Positions 11,501-23,360 of a stretch of 64,000 nt of DNA are shown one piece after another; position 1 is the stretch's first letter; every line of letters begins with the position of its first letter. Source of the DNA: Amborella trichopoda (lineage: Eukaryota > Streptophyta > Magnoliopsida > Amborellales > Amborellaceae); the NCBI RefSeq assembly GCF_000471905.2, contig NW_006495648.1, forward strand, positions 579,492-643,491. Direction: 5' to 3'. The position numbers and the translations under genes are program-made. The notes beneath the pieces were generated by a model. That model saw nothing but the letters and a program-made list of their open reading frames with translations. It did not search any database and was not told the origin of the DNA.

Positions 11501-12013
11501 TTCAGCGAAAGAATCTCGTGTTGATGCCTTCGATCCTGCTAAACCCTTGTCTTCCCAACCATGGAGAGTCTACTACGGGTGGAGCAGACTCAAGTCCTTA
11601 AAGCGAGAAGCAGTTCGTCAAGCTAGGGCTATTCACAAACCTAACAAGACAAATCAAGTACCTCCTAAGGAAACCAGGAGGAGAGAGCGCCAAGGGCTGC
11701 TAGCCAGAGGACTCAACTGCCAGTTGAGCAAGAATTCCTCAGGCCTCTTCCTCCATCGCCAACATTATAGGATTTCATCCCCGGCGCGATCATTCTTCCT
11801 CCCTCGTCTCATCGAGACAACATCCCTAGACCATCCTTTACTCATGGCACGTCCAATAAAGGTGAGAACGTTAAAAGCACCCCCCAACAATTTAAGCAGA
11901 GTAAAGACCTAAAAGACTCCCTGCACACATCCAATGAAGGTGACTACATGAAAAGCACCCAGCAACGGTCTAATGAGGGAAATGACCCTAAAAGTCCCTC
12001 ACCTACTAACTCT

Positions 12014-12048
<35 letters not shown>

Positions 12049-12780
12049 TTCCCATTCCTCTCCTATGTCTTTTGTAGGTACTACTTGAGAATATTCAGAC
12101 TTCGAGGTGCTCGACAGAGAACTTGAAGGAACCAATATAACCAAGATGCACCGGAGGGTGCTAAGAAAGATGCTAGCCCAGGCGGCTGGATTCTTAATAG
12201 TCGCTGACGCCCTAGCAGCTCGAATCAAGTCAGAGTCATCTTCTTCCACAAAGAAGCAGGAAGTCAAAGCCGAAGAAATGTCAGTGGCCCCCCTGAGCTC
12301 GATTTTGGGCAAAGGCTGAGAGAATCAAGAGGGCAGAGCTTCTATTCTCAGGAGGTCTATCACATGGGTCAGATCTCGGAAGCATCATCCAGCACGGGGC
12401 GAATGAGCTTGAGATTGGGGAAAACGCTGCAACCTCCACCTCAAAAGCCAAGCATCTTAAAGTTTCATAATCCACCACTCCTCCCTTATCCATCCTAAAA
12501 ATCCATGGGATCCTTCCTCACCCAAATACCCCAGACAATCCACCCATCCTCAAATTACCTGGGATGCCTCCGTTTCCATATACCCAATCACCTCCTAAGC
12601 CTCAATATCAAATCTCCACTTCACTTAAACAAATGCCTATCACCCAATCCACCCAGACCACCCAAACCAAGAGGCTGTACAACCAAGTCAGCCAGTAGCC
12701 CAAAATAAACCTTCTCCACCTAAACCTCAACCTACTATATCACCCAAACTAGTGGAAGGACGGGGAGCACAAAAGGATGA
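11501..12780 (+). pseudogene. gag-protease connector of element A
   Basis: Low-conservation linker with an anchor block at 12085-12230 (FEVLDRELEGTNITKMHRR, then LAQAAGFLIVADALAARIKSE) present in all copies. A TCT-repeat-coded polyserine stretch at 12006-12054 precedes it, and a proline-rich stretch follows at 12430-12740. A second conserved block (LRESRGQSFYSQE) lies at 12310-12355. The role is presumably a flexible polyprotein spacer; there are multiple stops. Confidence 0.6.
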
Positions 12781-12784
12781 CAAG

Positions 12785-13604
12785 AAAAAGGTGAAATACG
12801 ATGTAATAGGGCACTTGAGGAAGCTTCCAACCCTTCTCAGCATCTATGATGATCTCATGCTCTCAAGGGATTACCGTATGGCTTTAATTCAAGCTCTTTC
12901 TGATCGAGAGGTGTACAAGACCGAGATAAAACCCATTGAAGTGGACCCCAACAATTTTGAGTGGATGTATGGCTATCACTTTCTTAGAGGATGATCTTCA
13001 ATTGGGAGGAAAATTTCACAACCACCCTCTCTTTGTGACTGGTGAATTACATGCATGCCCCATCAACTGAATTATGATGGAAAGAGGGTCAGCAGTCAAC
13101 CTTATCCTAAGGAGAATTCTCTTTGGATTGGGGTTAGGGTTAGAAGATCTTAGTCCAACCCATATCACAGTCCAGGGGTTCAACAAGTCAGGAGAAAAGC
13201 GGGCTGGCACTGTTCGCCTTCGTCTCAAGATTGGTGAATTAGATGACTACACTCAATTTCATGTAATCGACACCGACACCTCCTATAACATCCTTCTCGG
13301 CCACCCGTGGCTCCATGACCAGGGTGTGGTTCCATCAACATTGCACCAGTGCTTCAAGTATAGTCGAGATGGGAGACAGTATATAGTCTATGCTGATAAA
13401 AGACCATTCCCTACAGCCGAAGTTCACTATGTTGATGCTAAGTATTACTTCATAGATTTCGTGTCACCTCAAAAGCCAAATGATGGTGATCATCAGTCTG
13501 TGAGGAAGAATGAACCTTCGTCTCATGAAGATGTTGAGGACATCGGGCAAACACTTGTGAACATGTTCAAAAGGAGGAAAGACAAGGCAAAATCCCCCCT
13601 CTGA
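12785..13604 (+). pseudogene. Aspartic protease of element A, active site altered
   Basis: Retropepsin-type domain that would cleave the gag-pol polyprotein. The leader KYDVIGHLRKLPTLLSIYDD at 12794-12853 is followed by LFVTGELHACPIN, a stop, and then the active-site loop at about 13070-13100, which reads MERGSAVNL where fragment E has LDGGSAVNL, so the catalytic Asp codon is now Glu. The rest is well preserved in one frame (13074-13604): THITVQGFNKSGEK, then DTSYNILLGHPWLHDQGVVP (the flap/NILLG region), then STLHQCFKYSRDG. Neighbours are the proline-rich linker upstream and a coiled segment downstream. Loss of Asp and the in-frame stop predict no activity. Confidence 0.8.
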
Positions 13605-14346
13605 CTCCCATTCATCCTAGCATGTCATTCACAATCCTAGAGGAAACTCCATCTTTGCTTGAAGATGAGGATGCCCCCTCTGCTCCGAGTCCTGAACCAT
13701 CTTTGTAAGGAGATGAACAAGAAGCCGCTCCTGAGATTGAGGAAGTCATGGGGATAAAGTTCCCGGCTCCAAAGGTTACCTACACACCGGACCATCAAAA
13801 ATTCATGCATGTCCCTATTCTACTCTTAAGAGTAGAATTGGCACACCAGCCGCTGCGAAAGGTACTCCATACCCCAGTTTCCATAAGCAAAGAGGATGCT
13901 CCTCGTACCCCCATAGGGTCAGTTCAGAATAGTAGTCAGCAACAAGTCTCGCGCTTCCCTGTTTCTACAGGAGGAGAGCAGTTCATGGAAGGACAACCTT
14001 CTCGCCCTCAAGAGCAGGTTCCCTTGGCAGAGTTAAGAAGTGAAGTTCACAGTCTCCATAACCAATTGGAGGTTATGTGTATCGCTTCAAAACATCTAAA
14101 GGAGTTCGTGACGAACTTGAAGTGAATGTGTCTCGAATAGAAGCCAAAGCCCCTTCGGATTGGACTATTTACAGTGAACAGGCTCATCAAATATTGAGAA
14201 AAATGAATTATGAGCCCCTGTCCAACCAAACGTTAAGAGGAAAAGAAGAAACCGCTTTCCCATTTGAGGTCATTGAAACCATAGTAGTTTGTCACAAGAC
14301 AAAGCAAGGCTTAGGTTTTCCCTCAGTAAAAGGGTGGAAACAGTGA
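13605..14346 (+). pseudogene. Post-protease segment of element A
   Basis: Acidic linker, then FPAPKVTYTPDHQKF at 13759, a short coil (LAELRSEVHSLHNQLEVM, 14025-14080) and the block DWTIYSEQAHQILRKMNYEP at 14161-14216, ending ..KQGLGF at about 14320. In autonomous Tat elements a QAH-IM-x-MxYD ... RRGLGY block precedes RT. Here the frame simply ends and the antisense gene begins, marking a deletion of RT, RNase H and integrase. Confidence 0.7.
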
Positions 14347-14499
14347 ATGCCCTGAAACGTGGCCTACTTAAGAACGGGAGACGAGATGCAGTAAAGCAAA
14401 AAGAAATAATAAAATCATGGAGGAGAAAAAGAAGTATTTCATTTATAAATTCACAGATCATTACAAGTGTCATTATACAAAGAAAGAAAAAGAAAAGGA

Positions 14500-17400
14500 T
14501 AAAATGCCACTTTAAAAAATGATCAATGATCTCACTGATCTTCGCTCTGGATGTAGCAAAAGAAGCCTGGGCATGTTCAACACATCTTTCAATATCAAGC
14601 GCCAATTGGGCCTCTTGTTTCAAAGAGGCAGTTTCCTTCCCTAGGGTGTAGTCAAGGACTGATTTTTCATGAGCTAAGACCTCATCTTCTGTTTCCCAAG
14701 CTTTCACCTCCTTCTCATGGCCTGGATGGTGTTGCTGGGGCAACAATGACATAAGACACTTCGGGTTCGAGGACTGGACTCAAAGGGATGATAGCCATGT
14801 GATTCATTGGCTCTTCTGAAGCAATCGCGAAACCCAAAGCTTCAGGCTCCCCAGATTCAGAGGGAGCCCCAGTCTCTCGCTGCTTGGACCCCTCAAGATC
14901 TGCATTCTTTGAGGCCACTACCTTTCATCTCCCTAGAGAATGATCTGCATCACCCATAACATCGTGAATCGTGGCAACAACTTCCTAATGATACGGTGCC
15001 TCATCAACTCTATGCTCCTCCTTGTGAAGGATGCTCTGGCCTTCAATACTGTTTGCCTCAGTCGAGGCAGCAATCTCCTGAGGTTCTGAGGTCTTGAAAA
15101 CTTTGGGTTCCTCCCTTTGAGCAGTAACTGTAGGACCTTCATCTTCAGCCCCATCATCCTCCATTGGAGCCAGATCTAACTCCAAAAGCGCTTTTGGAAC
15201 CTTGGGCACCACCTCAAGCTTAGGTGTTCCCTCTCTATCATAAGCAATGTTGTTGGGCTCAAAGGGACCAGAGTCATCTATCTCAGTCTCTGTAGAGGTA
15301 GAAAACAGCTTAAGAGAAGTGGAGGATGATGAAGAAAGGGCTGAGGATTACTCGGAACGAGCAGCTAATGAATATGAGGAGGCAGAAGGTGAAGAGCTAT
15401 CTATTGATTCTAAAATGATGGGAAGATTCACACTCTTGCATTTTGGAGCGGGCTTGATAGCCCGAGTTGATGCATGACTGCCAGTAGGAGCAGAGCACTT
15501 CCTTTTCTTCCCTCCTGCTGGAGAAGGAGCAGTCACCTCAAAACTCCCCTCTCGAGAAGAGCCTATAGCAAGAGCACTGTGTGGCTGCTCTCTATCAGTG
15601 CGTTCAAGTCTTGAATCGGGTACTCTTCATGACCAAGGACCTTTCGAGCCTCCCTCCATTGAAATATAGAGGTGAGGTTGTCAAAAAGGCTCACCATCTT
15701 CTCCATGTCAAGAAACTACGGTGATGAGTCGTGTACTGTTATCTCTTGGGGTATCCCAAGAGCTTGCTAGTTCTAGGGGTACCCCAAGTAAAAGACCTCT
15801 CTAAGAGGGGGAGTTTTGATGATCTTCCTTCGTCTAGTATCCTGGTGCCAGTTGCAGTTCTCCCCTTTCCAAGGGTGGTCAGCTTCCCAGTATCCTCGAT
15901 TGGTAATCCTCCACCAGTGTGCATAGGCCTCGGTCGCTCTAACCCTTTTGTCAAACTGTGGTACCACATATTTGCTAACCTCTGTCATCTCTAAACATGT
16001 GGACCATGTAGTGCGAATATGATTAGGCTGCCATGATTCACGAAGATTCCCTAGCTCTTCCTTCTTCCTTATGTTCCCTCTATCATGGTGATTCTTGAAG
16101 AATACAGAGAAGGGGCAACCCTGATCGAGCCCATGCTGGTAAGAGAAATGCTGGGGGAAGTACCCTTCGAGCCGAGCGCTATAGGGGGTCCTGTAGGACA
16201 AAACTCCCCCTCTAATGCTCAAGCTGAACATGAGCTCCTTGATGGTAGTAGGAGCACTGTCCAACTCTTTACTCATCTCATCGATAAAAGCCTGATCAGT
16301 ATGCCCCCTGACCGGAAATGGGACCCAACGCATGTTGGAAGTCTCATTCCTAATCAAGTTACGAGCATCCCTAGGGTTGTGAAAGATAGGCTTCTGCTCA
16401 ACAATCCTTATCAAGAAGGGGCACATCTTCTCCCCCATGCCTAGATTTCTGAACATAAGTGGTGGGGAAATAGGCTCCTAGCCACCCATATACATAGTGA
16501 ATGGGGAATGATGTCTTGAAGTCCCTAGGGAAAGCTTCACCTCCGACAAGGCCATTGCCCCCTTCTTTGCCTTTGTAGGCCTTCCCCCTCGAGATGGCAC
16601 CCAGTCCATGGCAGATGCTGCATAGGACTAGTTGTGCAAGAGCATACTAGCACCCCCTTGCCATGTCACAAGCCACATAAAGCGTGCCTGGATGGATTGC
16701 ATCGGCTCCCTTAAGGAGAACAAACTTGCACAAGAATAAAGCCAAATAAGCGGCCAAAAAGACGCAATTATCACTGGTTTGGGACTGGTAATTTGGAGGT
16801 GTCCCCTTCGCAGCTACTTTCCCTTTTCCTCTTGAAATAAGTGGACCAGCTTCCTTGAGGTAATCCTCGTAAAAGAATTTAAGCCATTCAATAAAGTTCA
16901 CACCACCATTGCTAGATTTGTAGTAAAGAATCTGATAAATCTCGAAAATCTCTTAAAGACTAGTAGGCGGCTCCTCTTCCCTAAGGCGGACACCACCAAA
17001 AGTTTTTGAGTTCTAAGGCACGAACTCATCATACATCGTGCTTATAAGTTGGAGCTCGCCAATGTAATGAAGATCCAGCAAGGCGATCCCTGCTTCACCA
17101 TGATCGAGGAGCCGTGTATTGCTTGCATGACTCCATGTCTCAAATAATTCCATGATGGTATTCGAGCATCGGTCGTAATAGCTACCTAAACACTACACGA
17201 TAGCTAATAGAAAGGCACACTCGAGAATACCTCTGTACGATCCCAACACCTTGACGGTCCAAGAAGAGTACCCCTTCAAATACTGGTGCTCCCCTTGCAC
17301 TCGTGGACCAATAGAAGACCATATCAGTCCCTTTGTCTACACCATTCTCTTCACCAATGTGGGAAAGTTTTCTCCAGAAGCCACATTCCTGTGCATGTAA

Positions 17401-17630
17401 TGAAGGAGGGCCACCCCTTCTTCAATACTGACGCTCCCATCATTTCCTTCCTAGACCTCAAACAGAACCGGGTCGATAATGAAAGTGACACTAAGGGGCC
17501 ACTTTGGTTTGCATGTCAACCAAATGGACTTACCCCTGATCAGACTCTCATTGGTAAATTCATTGGTGTCAAGATCTCCTCCCCTTGGAAGGTTCTTCAC
17601 GTCAGGGATTCTGTATGAACACCCAGCCAT
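14500..17630 (-). pseudogene. Antisense PMD/coiled-coil ORF (aORF) of element A
   Basis: Runs opposite to gag-protease and converges with it. The start at ATG 17630 (MAGCSYRIP) is backed by the parallel start in C (45448). Visible PMD-like blocks: PKWPLSVTFI near 17500; DNCVFLAAYLALFLCKFVLL at about 16770; GTLYVACDMARG near 16660; VLSYRTPYSARLEGYF and YQHGLDQGCPFSVF at 16195-16100; YAHWWRITNRGYW at 15925-15887. The C-terminal third is Ser/Glu-rich (15540-14760) and ends in a coiled coil with KISEIIDHFLK near 14540. Antisense extra ORFs downstream of pol are known from Tat-lineage elements, and PMDs are widespread in plant transposons. A handful of stops and frameshifts interrupt it. The biochemical role is unknown; DNA or chromatin targeting is speculation. 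Confidence 0.75.
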
Positions 17631-17699
17631 CAGACTAAGCTTAAGGACTCACTGCCATATGTGAATCACTGAGGCACAAGGCTACCGCCGCAAGTGAAA

Positions 17700-17970
17700 G
17701 GCATTGATTAGCGTCGCACATGACTAATGTCGCTTGCTTCGATTAAGGGCTAATGCCCCCTGTGTCGACTAAGGACTAACACCGGCTGTGTTTGTTAGGC
17801 ACTAACGTTGGCTGTGTTTAACAAAGTCTAGCGCCGGCTATGTTTTCAAGAGGCTAGCGTCGGCTGTGTTTGTCAAGGCCCAATGCCGGTTGTGTTCTCG
17901 AGGGATAACGTCGGTTGTGTAGGCCTAGTGCTGAATGCGTTTCTCAAGTGCTAACACTGGCTGTGTTTAT
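17700..17970 (+). repeat. Minisatellite a (cggctgtgtt family)
   Basis: Units of about 28-31 bp containing 'aacgccggctgtgttt' or variants (ggctaatgcc, ctagcgtcggctgtgttt), roughly nine copies. The same family is at 45513-45740, 46570-46780 and, reversed, 50600-50970. Confidence 0.85.
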
Positions 17971-18580
17971 CATGACTATCACTATCTTTGGTCATAGCTC
18001 AACACCGTCCATGCTCAAATCCCTCACATGTGTGACATATTGTACGTGTCACCTCGAATCCCGGGTGCACCAACTGACGACTGTCAGCCGTGACATGGTA
18101 TGACACTTGTCCTCCCATGTGTGGATGACAACTGTCACCTCCCTGTGACCGTTCACCTCCAGCGACTATTCGCTGCCTTGTGACCTCTCGGTTTCTCACC
18201 AGAAAACCTCTCCACTCATCGAAAACCCACGGGCGGAGCTTTCCCTTTGTTCCACAACACAGAAAAAAAATTGGAAAATCATCGAAAACCTGTGATAGGC
18301 CTCTTTTACACCCTCGGTCATGGTTTTCTTTACTCCGGTATCCTCAAACGACTGTCAGAATCCTAATAGATCCTGGAAAACCCCCTGTTTCCTTTGCCTG
18401 ACCACTGTAACCCCCTGCGAGTGTGCTGTTGAAGTTTCTCACTGCTCAACGGCCTTCCAGCAACTTCCACTGTGCCCTGTGTTCTCACCGAAATCCCTTA
18501 ACTGGAAAGTTCTCACCCTCTCTCACTGAAGTCACTTCGTTTTTACATTCGGTAAGATAGTGAAAAGGGGTTTTTACCCC

Positions 18581-18588
18581 CTTATATA
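18581..18588 (-). promoter_or_regulatory. Candidate antisense promoter for the aORF (element A)
   Basis: On the minus strand this reads 'tatataag', next to 'ggggtaaaaacccc' and followed by a 'gagagagggtgagaa' leader. It lies about 0.95 kb upstream of the aORF start. Equivalent boxes occur at 46374-46381 (C) and 51157-51164 (D). No other evidence of transcription can be read from sequence. Confidence 0.55.
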
Positions 18589-18979
18589 GATGATGCTTCT
18601 TCGAAGTGCCACGAACAAACTTGAAATACCAGTAAAGTCCTTGAAGGACAAACGACGGTGGGCCGAACCAGGTCGGGCTTAAGCCCGGAGCTTGAAGCCC
18701 GAATACAAGTCACCGACACCCATGAAGCACCGAACAGTAAACGGTAATGGACCAGGACCGGGTCAGGCTCAGGCCCTAGGCTCGAATGTAGACCAATGCC
18801 GTTTGTGACTAACATCGCGTGCACTACGTGTGACCAATGCCATTTGTGACTAATGTTTAGTGCAAAAGTCATTGACCAATGCAGCGCACGAACAACGCTG
18901 CCTGTGATGACCGATCAACGTCGTTCACGCAATTGTCGTTCAAGCTGGTTTCATGCGTGTGACTGCCGCCCATGCTAGT

Positions 18980-19280
18980 GTCACGGGTGTCTAAGCCTAG
19001 CTATGGCCGTGTGTGTTCTACTATTGTCCCTAGTGGAGTTACACCTGTGCCCCAACCTGTCATCCCCAGCGGAGTAGTGAGCATTTCACTGCCCTTCATC
19101 CCCAGGGATTCACACTCACCCCCTAATACTCAACAAAGTCCGCTTCCGTTTCCTATCCCTTGTAGGGCCGTCATCTCCATCTAGCCCTCTGCGGGCATTA
19201 ACAATTCTATCCTCGGGGAGTCGGATTGCCATTCATTCTTCTATTCTCCATGGAGTTTCACTTACGTGATGACCCACACA
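18980..19280 (+). repeat. Minisatellite b (tccccagtggagt family)
   Basis: Irregular repeats of 'at(t)(c)ccc(c)ag(t/c)ggagt' about every 35-50 bases. Related arrays lie at 30340-30680, 46845-47180 and, reversed, 50120-50540. Confidence 0.7.
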
Positions 19281-19289
19281 ATGGTCTAG

Positions 19290-19720
19290 ATGCACGACCC
19301 TAAATTGCATCGTCCAAACTATATGACCTTAAATTGTAGTGGCGGTCTAGTTGCACGACCTTAGACTACATGGTCCATGCTACACGACTTTAAACTGCAT
19401 AGCCGTGGTCTTAGCTGCATGACCCCAAATTGCATTGCCATGGTCCAAACTATACAACTTTAAAATGTAGCGAAGGTTAAGTTTGACGACCTTAAACTAT
19501 GTTGTCCTAGCTGCTGACCCTAAACTGCATCACCACGGTCCAAACTATATCACCTTAAACTGTAGCAAAGGTCTAGTTGCACGACCTTAAACTGCACGGT
19601 CCCAACTACATGAATTTAAACTGCATAGCCACGGTCCAAGCTATATGATCTTAAACTATAGTGCACGTCCTGGCAGCACAACGTTAAACTGCTTTGCCCG
19701 GGTCTCGGAGGCATAACCTT
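19290..19720 (+). repeat. Minisatellite c (gaccttaaactg family)
   Basis: About fourteen units with a period near 31 bp, each containing '(a)cc(t)taaactg(c/t)a' followed by 'ggtc(c/t)a'. Two alternating subtypes (ggtccaaactatatgac and ggtctagttgcacgac) suggest a 62-bp higher-order unit. Also at 30712-31090, 47210-47590 and, reversed, 49715-50105. Confidence 0.85.
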
Positions 19721-21300
19721 AAACATGACACCACACACGCACACAAGCTCTTTACATGTGTCTTCACGGACGCCTTCCCTAACTGACCCATCCATGTGAG
19801 CACACCACCTTCATCAACTCCCCAAAGAATCCATCTTCCTTCATTATCATTCATCATTCCCCAGTGAGTTTCACCCTCGCTCACAAACTGTGAGCCATCC
19901 CATCATCCATACCCGCCGTCAGCTTGTGGGTCACCACTTTCCACCTTCCATCCATACATCAACCATCTTTCGTAAGCAGCCTCATGCCATCTCCTCAGAG
20001 TGAGTCAAACCACCACCATACTCACTCCATGGCCTCCACAAGTTGCCATCCATCTCAACATGGTCAAGTTGTATGACCTTAAACTGTAGTACATGTTCTG
20101 GCTGCATGACGTTAAAAGGCTTCACACAAGTCTCGAAGGCATAACCCTAAACACGCCTTCACAAAAAAAAAAAAGAAGAGAATAACAGGCATGGTGTTTA
20201 CCTAGTCAAAGGGAATGTCATGGTAAAAATGGTGGACGGGCATGGTCACGAAACCATGAGTAAGAGAGTTTCATGAAAATGAAAAACTAGGCATGATGAA
20301 AAACCAAAAACGGCACCGCGAGTAAAAATTGGAGAATAAGGGTGGACATAACCGTATGCTCATGGGTAAAGAGCCCCAAATTAAAGGAGGTTGGTGAAAA
20401 GGTGCCACTTCCCAAGTCCAAGTGAAAACACACAAAGGGCACTTGGACCAATAAGCAGGTTGATGCAGCATACGTCTCATGGGCAGCTTTAATTAGCATT
20501 CAAAAAAAAAAATCTAGATGTTAGAATGCCTTGATACCAGAACCAAAAAATACGATCTTCAAGAAGAATCCGACAGTCTGAGTCTGTTCACGAAAGGACC
20601 TAGAAGTCAAAAGAATCGCCAAGACGGCAGGTCAGGGTCCCATGCCAAAGGATCGCATGCTCAAGATGTCAACCAAAAAGAAGAAAATCGCAACGGCAAG
20701 CCAAAGATGGCCCCGAAGGCTCATAACTGTCAAGCTAAGTAAAGTCTTCATGGTGATGCCTCACCAAATCCCTCCCTAGCCGATAGGCCCAAACCTTCGG
20801 GACAGGCCAAAACAAAGCCTCCGACTAGACCCGGCAGGATAGGGCCCACAGAGGTACCCTGCTTGTCAAAGAAAACTTGGTGTAGTAGCAAACATGCCCA
20901 TCAAGGGCTCCTTGACTATCTATTCACAACACTACCAGAAGACACAAAAACTTTGAATGATTGGGAAGATATCCCTTAAGCAAAGCATTCGACTGCCTGA
21001 CAGACCTGTATTTTTACCAACTGGGTCTACAAGCTTTTGAAAGCCCCCAGCTGTCGGACCATGAAAAGAGCTCCTGACATAAATGATCGACATTCCATGA
21101 GATGTGTCCCATCAGTAGGTCAAGTCTCTTCTCCCCCAAAGTCTCCACATATGGACCTGCGACAAATGAGCATCTTAGTTACAACATTGTGTGGATATCT
21201 CCTCGGCGTTCACGTGGTCCTGTTTCTTGGAAGAAAAAGTAATAAAGTTAAAGGAAATTTTTTGAATGTTGTCCTTCTCGCTTCTCTCGAAGTACAACAT

Positions 21301-21314
21301 TCGTTGGGGCAAGT
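21301..21314 (+). promoter_or_regulatory. Polypurine-like tract before 3' LTR
   Basis: 'Ttggggcaagt' abuts the LTR start 'tgtttgaagac'. It is purine-biased rather than pure, but sits exactly where plus-strand priming would occur. Confidence 0.5.
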
Positions 21315-22596
21315 TGTTTGAAGACATTTTTTAGCACCTCGGGTCCCTGAAGCCGATCAATAAGGCTCTGACTTACAGTGGAGTTTTCGATAGTCTCATA
21401 ATTGCCCCAGAACTGGTAAAAGTGTTCATAAGGACGTCAAAAGGACATCTTCCACATATAGCCGAAATTCGACATGTCTAAGACAGTGTAAATAAAAAAA
21501 CAGTTTCAGAAAAATCGGTCCCTAGCACTCTAAAACGGACCTTATAACTAGAATCCTATTTTTTGAGCGTTAGATGGTTGTGGGACTACAGACATTGGAT
21601 CCAGCACGATCGAAAACACCTAGGGGTCAAATTTTAGTTTAAACAAGTGTTCCAGGACAACGTTATGGGTAAAAGAGTGCAAAAAAGAGAGGTCGTACGC
21701 TATTCCTATGCGCCCTCCCAGCACCAATCTTCTTTAAAGGAGATTTGTTTACACAGTCACGAGCAGCAACTTCAGAGATTCATATTTCACTCATTTTGAT
21801 TCAGATCACACTCAAATTTTGCAAGCTGTTTGTCTCATTAAGACGAGCATTTTGATATATGGAACGTCCCGTGATGATGCTCAAGCAGAGAGAAAAGCTA
21901 GAGAGAAGATGACGATTCACGGTAAAAGTTGCAGGAAACTCAGCAGAGACACATCTTGCTCGAGAGGCCATATCATAGCGCTCACACATCAAATTGATGC
22001 GAGACTAGTTTCATCGCGTGCATAGGGTATGATGATACATCTAGGCTGAACCTTGTGCGTGATGGATGGTCGGATTTCACCCTCGAGGCCGATAAAGTTG
22101 CTGTAAATTTCGGCCATCGGATTCAAGATGCCAGCCAAAAACCCACAATGGAAAAATCTTTGTTTGGGCACAAAATCAAGCTGCGTTTGTTGCAACGTGA
22201 TCATGATGAAATTCTCAATGAAATTCAACAAATAAATGAAAGAAATACATCAAGGAACAAGTGCACCATCGATCGAAATTTCAAGGCGCAGGATAGTGCC
22301 CTAAAAAGACAATTCGTGGCTTGAAGTTGGTATCAAATCGATCGTCATGCCAAGCCTTATGAGAAAGTAATCATCTTTCAGTCAAACAGGTGTTGGAGCA
22401 ACCTCGAATCGTTCATGGATGATCATGCACGTTCTAGAGCAACAACAGGGACTATTTTAGAATTTCATGAATTGTTGGGCAGGGGCAAAACCATAATTTT
22501 GCACCCATTTTTAGATTTTATTTTAATTCAAATAAACTACAATTTTCATTAATTAGGTCAGATTTGGGGCATCCACCCATGTTTTGGGCCTAATTC

Positions 22597-22604
22597 TATA
22601 AATA
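22597..22604 (+). promoter_or_regulatory. LTR TATA box (element A 3' LTR)
   Basis: 'Tataaata' in the same context as 5669 ('ttttgggcctaattc' before it, 'ctgattaataaa' after it). Confidence 0.65.
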
Positions 22605-22737
22605 TCATGGTATACCTCATTGTAAAGGGCTTTCATTCTGATTAATAAAAAGTTAAGAGTTAGCTTTGAGATTGAGAATCATGTCTAGGAAAGAGGGAGA
22701 GGAGGCAAAAGAAAATTTTGGTACCCCTCGATGAAGG

Positions 22738-23160
22738 TAACTTTCTCTCTTCTCCTCTCTTCTCTCCTCTTCTTTCTTTTCTCTTCTCCTTTCTTTCTCT
22801 CTCCTTTTTTTCTTCTCTCTGCCACTCTCCTCTCAGCCTCTAACACTCACAGCAATAACCATCGTTGTGTGTGTCTCTCTCTTTCTCTCTCTTCTTCTCT
22901 CTTTGTCTCTATCTCTTCACTCTCAACATACACGACAGTAGGCACTGTTGTGCATGTCTCTCTTCCCCTTTCTTTCCTCTTTTCTCTCTACTCCATTTAT
23001 TCTCTCTTTCCTAATCTTCTCTTTATTTCTCTCTTTCCTTTCTTCTTCCTTTTCTCTCTTTCTTATCTCTCTTACTTTCTTTCTCTTCTCTGTCTCACTT
23101 TCTCTCTCTTATCTATCTATCTTTCCTTCTCTCTATTGTTTCCTTTCTCTGTCCTCTCCA
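22738..23160 (+). repeat. CT-rich tract of element A 3' LTR
   Basis: Pyrimidine run with the same start ('gatgaaggtaactttctctct') as 5803. The Ser/Leu/Phe-rich open frames in it are spurious. Confidence 0.9.
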
Positions 23161-23360
23161 GTCATGCACGGCGATGCTCATCATCGAGCACGACGTTGAC
23201 CTTCTTTTCTTATTTTTGGAACATGCACAGTGAGCTAGGTCTTAACCCGATTGGCGAGCCGGGCCTCTGTCTGAATTCCTTCTCCCTCCTATCATGTACG
23301 GTGATTTCTTGTGGGCACCCCGATCACGTGGGTCACCCCCCACCTCTCCTAAGTTAAGTC

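Larger units (their letters stand above)
17631..21314 (+). other. 3' spacer of element A between aORF and 3' LTR
   Basis: About 3.7 kb without sense genes, made of three minisatellite families, GC-rich unique text (18000-18560), an antisense TATA box, a 'cacaca...ccatcc' stretch (19710-20150) and a segment with 'ggcatggt...gaaaacc...gagtaaaaat' (20160-20470). Elements C and D have the same order, so it is a real part of the element. Confidence 0.75.
4797..23360 (+). mobile_element. Element A: Tat/Ogre-like gag-PR-antisense-PMD retrotransposon
   Basis: The order is truncated 5' LTR, PBS, gag, connector, protease, post-protease coil, antisense PMD frame, long minisatellite spacer, polypurine-like tract and truncated 3' LTR. 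RT, RNase H and integrase are absent: the sense frame ends at the conserved 'QAHQ..RKMNYEPL....KQGLGF' block (about 14170-14320) and the antisense frame begins within 200 bases. Elements B and C end at the same block, so this is a shared non-autonomous structure and not decay private to A. The two LTRs differ at 8 of the first 60 comparable bases after 4812 and 21753, counted by eye, which suggests an old insertion. The lineage call rests on gag motifs, LTR style and the antisense gene. Confidence 0.8.
21315..23360 (+). repeat. 3' LTR of element A, truncated at its 3' end
   Basis: Begins 'tgtttgaagacattttt', matching in reverse the start of D's LTR at 63017. It covers the LTR body (21740-22720), a TATA box and a CT tract, then breaks off near 23360 after the first hairpin-type unit ('catgcacggcgatg', 23163), so most of the minisatellite and the leader are missing. 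Confidence 0.75.

Noticed and set aside
16085..16444. Plus-strand frame of 119 codons inside the aORF region
   Set aside because: The opposite strand carries the conserved PMD text, so this is its shadow. The same holds for frames at 17286, 24349 and 54994.
19290..19720. Regularly spaced repeats suggesting a CRISPR array
   Set aside because: The units are contiguous degenerate 31-bp minisatellites without unique spacers, in a plant retrotransposon context.
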